Assembly (NCBI RefSeq): GCF_014534745.1
Contig: NZ_JACVVP010000062.1
Span: forward strand, 1 to 41,132
Reading direction: 5' to 3'
DNA length: 41,132 bases
Source of the DNA: Flammeovirga sp. EKP202
GTDB taxonomy: Bacteria > Bacteroidota > Bacteroidia > Cytophagales > Flammeovirgaceae
The notes under the pieces were generated by a model, which ran no database searches, was not told the DNA's origin, and saw nothing but the letters and a program-made list of their open reading frames with translations. Position numbers and translations under genes: made by a program. Numbering within the stretch: the stretch's first letter is position 1; each line of letters starts with the position of its first letter. This document shows positions 34,801-41,132 of this stretch, piece after piece.

Positions 34801-36667
34801 GTACTATCAGAACAAGACTGAACAGGTGCATATAGTAGGAGAGTATGCCAAAAAAATGATCCAAGATTATCAAGATGCATTGCAGTTTACGGAAGATTAT
34901 TTCCACTTGGAGTACTCAGATTTTTTAAGAAAGTATTTTAGAGGTGAAAAAGGGAAATCATTAAAAAAGAATATTACTCCTGCCAAATATGAACAGCTTT
35001 TTGGTGGATTGTCCATCACTCAAAATAGCATAATTAAAGATAATAAGTCAGATTATATCTCTGTTCTTGCTGGTCCTGGAAGTGGGAAAACTAGGGTGTT
35101 AGTACATAAATTAGCCTCATTGATTCTCATGGAAGATGTCAAACATGAACAACTTTTGATGTTGACCTTTTCGAGGGCAGCGGCTACAGAGTTTAAAATG
35201 CGACTTAAAGCATTAATTGGAAATGCAGTGTATGGAATTGAAATTATGACTTTCCATTCTTACTGTTTCGAGATATTGGGTAAGGTAGGAGACTTAGAAA
35301 AGTCGCAGAATATAATAGCTTCCACAGTAGAGAAAATCAAGAATAAGGACATTGAACAATCCAAAATTACTAAAACGGTATTAGTGATCGATGAAGCCCA
35401 GGATATGGATCAAGCGGAGTTTGAATTAGTGTCTACCTTGATGGAGATTAATGATGATATGAGGGTAATCATGGTGGGGGACGATGATCAAAATATATAT
35501 GAATTCAGAGGGGCTTCATCAAAATATTTAGAAGACTTTATTCAACATAACGGAGCAGAAAAGTATGAACTGACTGAAAACTACAGAAGTGACATCGCAT
35601 TAGTGGATTATTCCAATCAATTTGTCAAAAAGATCAGTAACCGGTTAAAGGTAAATCAAATCACCTCCAGATCGAAAGAGACAGGTTCCGTAAAGTTAAC
35701 TAAGTATGTTTCCCAACATTTAACAGAAGCGGTGGTAAGAACAGTTTATCACAGTACCTTAAAAGGTTCAACGTGTATACTTACTCATAAAAATGAAGAT
35801 GCTTTACAGATTACAGGCTTATTGAATATGATGGGAAAAAAGGCCAAACTTATTCAATCCAATGATGGTTTTAACTTATTTAATTTATTAGAAATACGTC
35901 AGTTTATTATTGCTTTAGATTTTGAGAATAGTGAGGCTATTATTGACAATAATAAGTGGAAGGATTCTATAGAAAAGATTAAATCGAAATTCATAAACAG
36001 CCAACACTTATCGTTATGTCTAAATGTCATAGCTGAATTTGAAGCACTTTATCCCAAGATTAAATACAAATCAGATTTTGAGATTTTTATCAAAGAGTCC
36101 AAACTAGAAAACTTTATTAATTCAGATGAAGAAACAATTCTAGTATCTACAATCCATAAGTCAAAAGGTAAAGAGTTTGATAATGTATTTATCATGTTGA
36201 AAGATAAAATAGAGAATACCAATGCCAAGAAAAGAGAGCTGTATGTAGCTTTTACTAGAGCGAAACATCACCTATCTATCCACACCAATAAAAACTACCT
36301 AAATAATATTTCTATTCCACATCTTGAAGTTTTGGAAGACGATCAACACTATGAACCTTCAAAGCTTTTACTCCTTCAAGCTACTCATAAAGATTTATGG
36401 TTAAGTTTCTTTGTACACAAACAAAAGTACATCTCAAACTTAAATACTGGTGATGCTCTTCTTTTTGATCAAGATGGTTGTTTTACTCAGGATAACTATC
36501 CCATTTTAAAATTCTCCAAAGCCTTTAAAGAGGAGCTTCAGAAGCTATCTCAAAAGGGATATACCATAGCAAAAGCAAAAGTAAGTTACATTATCTTTTG
36601 GTGGTCTGAAGAACATAACAAAGAAGTAAAAATAGTATTACCAGAATTGTTGTTGAGAAGATTATAA
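31868..36667 (+). CDS. DEDD-exonuclease-like / RecQ / UvrD-like helicase fusion
   Basis: This is a 1599-residue cytoplasmic protein. Residues 1-130 resemble a DnaQ-type DEDD exonuclease (Asp8 and Glu10 in FIDIE, CGHNIFVHD at 50-58, Asp111 in NNPLTDCLKAKDLL). The usual His five residues before the last Asp is Asn106. Residues 232-240 hold a Cys cluster, C-x4-C-x2-C. A RecQ core follows: Walker A PTGGGKS (286-292), DEAH 389-392 in DEAHCFSAWGQDFR, GMGVDKSDVGMVVHFE, and QEAGRAGRD near 577-585. Residues about 620-1000 contain winged-helix-like parts. The C-terminal third is a UvrD/PcrA-type helicase: GPGSGKT (1069-1075), DEAQD (1175-1179), GDDDQNIYEFRGA, STIHKSKGKEFD, and LYVAFTRAKHHL. It could process DNA ends in repair or in defence against phage. 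Its neighbour genes favour an accessory role. Confidence 0.9.
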   Translation: MEAVVFIDIEVNVKSNRIEDIGVLTDDGIKSHSTSNKDLLRCIQTKDFICGHNIFVHDLPIIEKQYVVSFEDKYVIDTLHWSPLLFPSKPYHKLIKDDKLQTEELNNPLTDCLKAKDLLQDEISAFHKLDHELKSIYYSLLKDRKEFNAFFKYIDYNEEERNLSALIRKRFKEKVCETISIIEELIIDYPIELAYVLALISIDNKYSITPPWVIKTYPDIETVFRLLRNTKCSSNSCRYCQRKLSAKEGLRKFFGYPEYRKFEGKSLQEDSVNAAINNESILAIFPTGGGKSITFQVPALMSGENVKGLTVVISPLQSLMKDQVDNLEKSNITDAVTINGLLDPIERAKSFERVENGMASLLYISPESLRSRSIERLLLGRNIVRFVIDEAHCFSAWGQDFRVDYLYIADFIQNLQIKKKLDYTIPVSCFTATAKKQVVNDIKHYFSSKLSLQLKEFSSKASRTNLSYQVIPKKGDKEKYAQLRELIEAKRCPTIVYVSRTKKAYKIAEQLNQDGFYARAYHGKMDKNEKSENQELFINGEVDIMVATSAFGMGVDKSDVGMVVHFEVSDSLENYVQEAGRAGRDQSLSAECFVLFNEEDLDKHFLLLNQTKLNFNEIKQIWSAIKQLSVYKGSVSNSALEIARKAGWDDSIKELETRVTTAIAALEDAGYVKRGQNMPQVFADSIQAKNAQDAIDRIYCSPRFNEDQKQNAVRVIKKLFSSKTRIREDDEKAETRVDYISDHLGLKKEQVIEVITLLRAEGILSDAKDLTAFIKREDKKNRSLNILKSYHGIENFLVDQFSEEECQYHIKELNEKAESENVSRVNPQKINTILNFWVITNCIKRKKDEYSNHHFIVKCKLSPDALKKKIQLRSTLSEFIVEFLFEKSISQNLEGNEILVHFSILELKKAFDFKNASSLFKVNAKLEDIEDALFYLSRVDAIKIDGGFLITYNKIKVDRLEQNNQIKYKKSDYEKLDQYYQNKTEQVHIVGEYAKKMIQDYQDALQFTEDYFHLEYSDFLRKYFRGEKGKSLKKNITPAKYEQLFGGLSITQNSIIKDNKSDYISVLAGPGSGKTRVLVHKLASLILMEDVKHEQLLMLTFSRAAATEFKMRLKALIGNAVYGIEIMTFHSYCFEILGKVGDLEKSQNIIASTVEKIKNKDIEQSKITKTVLVIDEAQDMDQAEFELVSTLMEINDDMRVIMVGDDDQNIYEFRGASSKYLEDFIQHNGAEKYELTENYRSDIALVDYSNQFVKKISNRLKVNQITSRSKETGSVKLTKYVSQHLTEAVVRTVYHSTLKGSTCILTHKNEDALQITGLLNMMGKKAKLIQSNDGFNLFNLLEIRQFIIALDFENSEAIIDNNKWKDSIEKIKSKFINSQHLSLCLNVIAEFEALYPKIKYKSDFEIFIKESKLENFINSDEETILVSTIHKSKGKEFDNVFIMLKDKIENTNAKKRELYVAFTRAKHHLSIHTNKNYLNNISIPHLEVLEDDQHYEPSKLLLLQATHKDLWLSFFVHKQKYISNLNTGDALLFDQDGCFTQDNYPILKFSKAFKEELQKLSQKGYTIAKAKVSYIIFWWSEEHNKEVKIVLPELLLRRL

Positions 36668-36734
36668 ATATTATCATATTTATTAGATGTTATAACTCAG
36701 TGAACTAAAAAATAAACGCTTTTAACTATTAATT

Positions 36735-37718
36735 ATGAAGGATATAGAAAAACAAATACTAAAGGGATTACCTGACTTTCACCATTCCATGCAAATGGAA
36801 GAGTTGTATGTAAGGTTCTTGGATATGGATTATTTTACCATAAAAGATATATAAGAATTACCCTATGATACATTAATAGAAGACCTTGTAAAAGGTGTTG
36901 AAGATGGAATAGCACGTTATCCTTACTTTGAAAAAATAGGAGAAGAATATGAGGAACCTATTGAAGTCGGCATTATATACCATGGACTACAAATTTTAGG
37001 TGAAATGGCTCCTGAAAGAGGAAAAGACTTATTACTAAAAGTATTTACTCAATCTGAAGAATTCCTTGATTTCTACTTGTTAGATGAAGTAATAGATTTT
37101 TATGGTGTTTGTTACAAAATGCTGAATAATGATTTAGCATTAGTAAAAGATTATTTGCTGTCTCCCTTACATTCATCATTTGCTAAATCCACTATGGTAA
37201 GAGGAATGTGTGCGATCTCTGTTTATCAACCAGAGCGTAGACAGGAACTGCTCCACTTTATGGATGAAGTATTGCATGAGTATCTAACGTCAACGGATTC
37301 AAATGTGATAGATCCCTCTCTAAATGCAATGATCTTAGGTGAAATTGAAGATGCAAATTTACATGAATTAGAGCCTTATATAAAGAAACTATACGATGCT
37401 GACAGAATAGATAAGTCGTTTTGTGGCAATTATGAAGAATATCAGATCTTTTCAGAAGGATTTGCATTGAATGAAAATAACTATACTATAAACGTAGTCA
37501 AAGTAACTTACCTTGAATTAGAAGAAACTTATAATCCTGATGAAAGAATGTTTGATCTTTCAGGTCTAGAAGAGGAATTGGATTTCGAAGATGAAGAAGC
37601 GGAAGAGATAATGAACGCTTACCTTTATGAAAAATCATTATCAAAAGAACCCAAAGTAGGTAGAAATGATCCTTGTCCGTGTGGAAGTGGCAAGAAATAT
37701 AAGAAGTGTTGTATGTAG
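36735..37718 (+). pseudogene. SEC-C motif protein interrupted by one in-frame stop
   Basis: Reading from ATG 36735, the frame gives MKDIEKQILKGLPDFHHSMQ and runs 39 codons to a TAA at 36852-36854. It then continues in the same frame ([40 protein letters not shown]) without further stops to 37718. The full product would be about 327 residues, helical in the middle and acidic near the end ([15 protein letters not shown]). It ends with the zinc-binding SEC-C motif ([19 protein letters not shown]), known from SecA tails and many defence-type proteins. A shorter product could start at the internal ATG 37005 (MAPERG, 237 residues). The gene begins 67 bp after the helicase fusion. A single nonsense change is the simplest reading. 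A sequencing error is possible. Confidence 0.7.
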
Positions 37719-37753
37719 TGCGCTACTACTTTCTTTAGTAAAAGAGAACTGAT

Positions 37754-37859
37754 GTTTCGTACACCATAGTTAAGCTATGGTGTACAACTCCCTGTTTCAA
37801 GTGTTCATCGCGAGCTTCACTTGGAACTGACTATTGGGCAAGTCTCCTGACTTGCGAAA
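37754..37859. repeat. Branched palindromic element before the GIY-YIG operon
   Basis: Outer arms GTTTCG (37754-37759) and CGAAAC (about 37854-37859) enclose three hairpins. These are GTACACCATAG/CTATGGTGTAC (759-785, 5-nt loop), CAAGTG/CACTTG (about 37798-37823) and CAAGTC/GACTTG (about 37840-37855, loop TCCT). The ACACCATAGTTAA part resembles the GCACCATAGTTAA arm of the element at 10710. It would also act as a terminator for the SEC-C gene. Confidence 0.65.
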
Positions 37860-37989
37860 CCCAATCAATACTAAAATGATTAAAGGTGAAATTCAAATTG
37901 TATTATGTTATAAAATAATTGTGCTTCTTACTATATTTATATCACATTTAGTAATGATATGACCAATTATAACAAACAAAGATTTAATC

Positions 37990-38586
37990 ATGGATTTTTT
38001 TATTGACGAAGGCCAAATTGAACAAGAATTTGAAAGATTAGCAAACGAGCTTTTGTTCACCAAAAAGTTGAATGTGAATGGTGAACATTTTTCATTTACC
38101 GAAATAGAATTTTATTACTATTCTGAAAAACACCACCAAGATGCTTATACCCATCATCATAATGAAAAAGAAGGCAAATGGAGATTTCATAAAATGGGAT
38201 TTGATTTCACTCTCAGAGGAAAAACAGGCTTTGGTGGGATTTTGATCCGTGGAGTAGAAAACAAAGGTGAGTTTATTAATGGACCGTTAAGGTCCTTATT
38301 TCATATAATGAGTTACTTGAACGATGTAAACTCTACTGACAATAAATTAGGTTTGATAGAAAAGGAACAAGCCAAATCAACTGTATATAGAACTTTCAGA
38401 AAAGGACTAAAAACTCCTGATCCACAATTGAAGTGTAATAATCCTGAAGGTTTCAAAAATGCACGTTATCGATTTATCATAAAGCCAAGAGAGAGTAAAC
38501 AATTGGAGCAAAGAGAAGCAATAGCTAGGTCTTTTGATGATCCAGAAATGAGCAGGGAGTTTTTTGGGTATAATTTGAAGTCATAA
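37990..38586 (+). CDS. Unknown 198-residue protein, first gene of a GIY-YIG/KAP operon
   Basis: This is a soluble protein (MDFFIDEGQIEQEFERLANE). The central region is FSFTEIEFYYYSEKHHQDAY, THHHNEKEGKWRFHKMGFDF and GFGGILIRGVENK. Its order of a TEIE-type acidic strand, a His-rich loop and a glycine strand is loosely like that of methylpurine-DNA glycosylases, so a DNA-base or nucleotide function is conceivable. That is weak. The C-terminus is basic (NARYRFIIKPRESKQLEQRE). Only 22 bp separate it from the GIY-YIG gene, so both belong to one operon with the KAP-like NTPase. About 270 bp lie before it, with a branched repeat and an AT-rich promoter region. Confidence 0.7.
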   Translation: MDFFIDEGQIEQEFERLANELLFTKKLNVNGEHFSFTEIEFYYYSEKHHQDAYTHHHNEKEGKWRFHKMGFDFTLRGKTGFGGILIRGVENKGEFINGPLRSLFHIMSYLNDVNSTDNKLGLIEKEQAKSTVYRTFRKGLKTPDPQLKCNNPEGFKNARYRFIIKPRESKQLEQREAIARSFDDPEMSREFFGYNLKS

Positions 38587-38608
38587 TTCAACAATACGAA
38601 CAAAAAAG

Positions 38609-39478
38609 ATGTTTGGAAAAACAATTAAAATATATTTATCAGATGCTTCAGCAAGTGGATTGAGGCATGTAGAAATTGTCAATTGGTCAGGACAAGCGGT
38701 AGCATGTCCTAGAAGTAAGTTTTCAGAGTTGAAAAAATGGGAAGAAGCTCAAAGGCCTGGGGTTTATTTTCTATTAGAACAACATGCTACTGATGGTAGA
38801 AATAATGTTTATATAGGAGAGTCTGAAAATGTATATAGTCGATTAGTTGATCATTTAAGAAATAAGGACTTTTGGAGTGAGGTAATCTTTTTCTCTAGTA
38901 AAGATGAGAACTTGACTAAAGCACACATCAAATACCTTGAGTCAAGATTGACAGCTATTACATTGGAAGCAGATCGATATGATCTAGAGAATGGCAATAC
39001 ACCTCCAGAATCTTCATTGCCAAGATCTGAAAAATCTGCAATGGAAGAGTATCTACATAACATTAAAATGGTACTAGGAACACTCGGTCATCCATTATTG
39101 GAAAAACTAGACAATTCAGCAGAATCAAAAGAAGATAAAAATGATGACATCTTTTATTTTAAGATAAAAGGTTTGACTGCAAAAGGAAAGATAAGTAATG
39201 AAGGATTTGTTCTCTTAAGTGGATCCCAATTAGTGAACACAACTACTGAAAAATTCAATAGAAGCCATAAAAAATTACTAGAAAAAAGAGAAGATCTAAT
39301 TAAAGATGAAACTCTTGTAGAGGTAGATGATCAGTACCTTTCATTGCAAAAAGATATTCTTATAAGCTCATCATCATACGCAGCCGCACTGACTGCAGGA
39401 ACTGCAAGAAGTGGCCCCGAGAGTTGGAAGAACGAAAAAGGAAAATCTTTGAAGGAAATTGAGGAGGAGGGGATATAA
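38609..39478 (+). CDS. GIY-YIG nuclease with probable DUF4357-like C-terminus
   Basis: This 289-residue protein carries a GIY-YIG endonuclease domain at about 45-135. Gly51-Val-Tyr replaces GIY in RPGVYFLLEQ, then Tyr68-Ile-Gly in NNVYIGESENVYSRLVDHLR with Arg78 as the usual catalytic Arg. A probable metal-binding Glu follows in KYLESRLTAI at about 114. The C-terminal part, about 165-289 (FYFKIKGLTAKGKISNEGFV, LLSGSQLVNTTTEKF, LISSSSYAAALTAGTARSGP, ESWKNEKGKSLKEIEEE), fits DUF4357, a domain that often follows GIY-YIG or restriction-type nucleases. An N-terminal segment, about 1-45, may bind a partner. It lies 22 bp after the unknown gene and 28 bp before the KAP-like NTPase. It may cut DNA in a defence or repair system. 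Confidence 0.85.
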   Translation: MFGKTIKIYLSDASASGLRHVEIVNWSGQAVACPRSKFSELKKWEEAQRPGVYFLLEQHATDGRNNVYIGESENVYSRLVDHLRNKDFWSEVIFFSSKDENLTKAHIKYLESRLTAITLEADRYDLENGNTPPESSLPRSEKSAMEEYLHNIKMVLGTLGHPLLEKLDNSAESKEDKNDDIFYFKIKGLTAKGKISNEGFVLLSGSQLVNTTTEKFNRSHKKLLEKREDLIKDETLVEVDDQYLSLQKDILISSSSYAAALTAGTARSGPESWKNEKGKSLKEIEEEGI

Positions 39479-39506
39479 AAGCAAACCATAAAGACAAGTA
39501 TTCAAT

Positions 39507-41045
39507 ATGATCGAACCAATTGATATAAAAAATCCAAAAGAAGTTTTTGAAAATCATTTTAATCAAAATCGTAATATTCTTTTTTCTGCACCTTTTGGTA
39601 CGGGTAAAACATATTTTTTAAGAAAATATTTTGGAGAATGGGAAAATGAAAATGACGGAATTGTAATTCATCTTTCACCTGTTCATTACAGTGTAGCTGA
39701 TAATAAAGATATTTTTGAGCAGATAAAAATTGATATCTTAATTGAGTTGATGAAAAGTAAACATGTGAAAATTGAAGACATAAAATTACCAAGTCAGTTT
39801 ATTATTTACAGTTTTATTCAAGATCAAATAAACAATTTTTGGAAGGGAGGAGCTGCTTCATCATTGAGTAAAGTATTTGATGTTTTTAGTTCAGGAGTGA
39901 AGTTATCAGCATTAGTGAAAAATATTGAAAGTAAGAAAGAAGAGTTTGATACATATAGGCAAAAAATTGATTCTTCAAATCTTGAAAAAATTGAAATCTT
40001 CTTTTCTTCATTTCAGGAAGTTAAAGGTAGTGTTTATGAAAGAGATACCATTACTATTTTAATATGTGATTTACTTGAACAAGTAGAAGGAGAAAAAGTA
40101 CTAATTGTAGATGACCTAGATAGGCTAGATCCAGGTCATTTATTTAGGATATTAAATATTTTTGCGGCACACGAAGATTATCAAGTAGACGGAGAAAATG
40201 TAAATAAATTTGGCTTTAACAAAACTATAATAGTTGGCGATATTGAAAATTTCAAAAGTTTGTACGAGCATTGGTATGGTATGCAAAGTGGTTTAGCTTT
40301 TGAAGGATTTATCAATAAGTTTTACTCTACGAAACCCTTCAATTTTTCTAATGGTGATACAATAAAGCTTATAATAAATAGTTGGTTTGGTAGTTCCGAG
40401 GTTCTTAGAAATAATAATCCATTAGAATCAGTTTACATAAAACAATTTGTGATTCCTCTTTTTGAACTTTATGTTGAAAAAGATTCTTTAACATTAAGGG
40501 AGTTAATTAAGTTAAATGAAATATTTGATCCTCAGAAATTATATGATGAGTGGCCCATAAGTAAGAATAACTATTACCTTAGAGATAAACACTTTACAAA
40601 TTTGAGTGAGCTCATTAACTTTTTCTTCTTTTCTTTAGTTGAATTATTTAAAAATAACATAACACGTTTAAAACAACTATTTTCAACAAAAATTGAAAGT
40701 ATTGATATTGAAAGTAGCACTATTAAAGAAAGACTGTTAGCTTTTTTAATTTTAGCAGAAAAAGATCTGTTTGATGAACTAGAAACCTACTATGATAAAA
40801 ATATGAAACCAATAAGAATACCACAGAAATATAGCAAACAAAAATTATGGATTGAGAAAAATAATGAATGGTCGATTAGTATGGTAGAAGTAAAAATGAG
40901 CACAACTGAAATTCATAATTCAAATACTTTTATTTTTGATGGTAAATCATACGAAAGAATACGTGTTAAATATGAATATGATGGAATTTATTTTGAAAAG
41001 ATAATTAGTAGTGCATTTCAAAGATACCTTGATAGCGAACTATGA
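39507..41045 (+). CDS. KAP-family-like P-loop NTPase
   Basis: The protein has 512 residues. Walker A is SAPFGTGKT (residues about 27-35). Walker B is KVLIVDDLDRLDP (about residue 197-209), with the double Asp and the following Arg typical of KAP and other STAND/AAA-like NTPases of defence loci. The sequence between them has a helix-rich region (KVFDVFSSGVKLSALVKNIE). A later segment, TIIVGDIENFKSLYEHWYG, fits a sensor strand. The C-terminal half is variable and highly charged, with no recognised effector domain. The C-terminus (DGIYFEKIISSAFQRYLDSE) is beta-like. No TM helices are evident. It is the last gene of the operon and may act as the sensor or motor that activates the GIY-YIG nuclease. 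Confidence 0.75.
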   Translation: MIEPIDIKNPKEVFENHFNQNRNILFSAPFGTGKTYFLRKYFGEWENENDGIVIHLSPVHYSVADNKDIFEQIKIDILIELMKSKHVKIEDIKLPSQFIIYSFIQDQINNFWKGGAASSLSKVFDVFSSGVKLSALVKNIESKKEEFDTYRQKIDSSNLEKIEIFFSSFQEVKGSVYERDTITILICDLLEQVEGEKVLIVDDLDRLDPGHLFRILNIFAAHEDYQVDGENVNKFGFNKTIIVGDIENFKSLYEHWYGMQSGLAFEGFINKFYSTKPFNFSNGDTIKLIINSWFGSSEVLRNNNPLESVYIKQFVIPLFELYVEKDSLTLRELIKLNEIFDPQKLYDEWPISKNNYYLRDKHFTNLSELINFFFFSLVELFKNNITRLKQLFSTKIESIDIESSTIKERLLAFLILAEKDLFDELETYYDKNMKPIRIPQKYSKQKLWIEKNNEWSISMVEVKMSTTEIHNSNTFIFDGKSYERIRVKYEYDGIYFEKIISSAFQRYLDSEL

Positions 41046-41095
41046 AAATGTATTTTGGGTCAACAACAAAAAGTGGGCAAAAAACATAATGTTGT

Positions 41096-41132
41096 TATCT
41101 TTGTCATGTTATGAATGATGATTTATTAGCCT
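41096..41132 (+). CDS. Start of a further gene, with a promoter-like TAnnTTTG, cut by the window
   Basis: TATCTTTG at 41096-41103 fits the Bacteroidota -7 element TAnnTTTG. An ATG at 41111 opens a frame (MNDDLLA) that runs off the end. The transcript would start near the ATG and have almost no leader. A frame beginning ATG TTA TGA at 41106 stops at once. Gene identity cannot be given. The short promoter-to-start arrangement is common for insertion-sequence transposases, but that is only a guess. Confidence 0.35.

Noticed and set aside
1-41132. Prophage or integrative element spanning the window
   Set aside because: No integrase, terminase, capsid, conjugation or tRNA attachment site is visible.

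Overview
The window is AT-rich DNA from a member of the Bacteroidota, most likely a marine, polysaccharide-degrading member of the Cytophagales. The phylum is supported by a SusC/SusD pair, many lipoproteins with short signal peptides, a protein with a C-terminal type IX secretion (T9SS) sorting domain, a SusR-like sensor and almost no Shine-Dalgarno sequences. A Flammeovirga-like genus fits but is my inference, not something the sequence proves.

Layout. 1-830: decayed or hypothetical short frames with a likely frameshift in a TA tract, closed by a terminator. 1211-14019: a polysaccharide utilisation locus made of a GH3 beta-glucosidase lipoprotein, SusC, SusD, an FnIII/LamG surface lipoprotein, a GH144-like glucanase and a SusR-like membrane regulator. 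GH3 with GH144 suggests beta-1,2-glucan (sophorose-type) as substrate. 14349-21401: a second glycan block with a GH29 fucosidase, a five-bladed-propeller hydrolase, an S1-type sulfatase and a GH2 enzyme, suggesting a sulfated fucose/galactose-containing algal glycan. It has no SusC/SusD of its own in view. 21533-25041 (minus strand): a membrane SpoIIE-type phosphatase, a bestrophin-like channel and a small membrane protein translationally coupled to it. 25242-26823: an HxlR regulator divergent from a SnoaL-like gene and a partner, with duplicated palindromic operators between them. 27131-28492: three unrecognised small genes. 29224-31395: a secreted beta-helix/PKD protein with a T9SS tail.

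31868-41132 looks like an accessory or defence-type region. It holds a 1599-residue protein joining a DEDD-exonuclease-like domain, a RecQ helicase and a UvrD-like helicase. Next comes an SEC-C protein broken by one in-frame stop codon. A tight three-gene operon follows: an unknown 198-residue protein, a GIY-YIG nuclease with a probable DUF4357-like tail, and a KAP-like P-loop NTPase. A further gene starts at the right edge. This operon, with the helicase fusion, is my best candidate for an undescribed system.

Intergenic spaces carry an unusual number of strong palindromes. Several share sequence motifs and fold as branched hairpins (REP/RAYT-like interspersed elements). Two diverged copies of a separate ~155-nt element with inverted ends flank 28.5-29.2 kb. 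No tRNA, rRNA or CRISPR array was seen.
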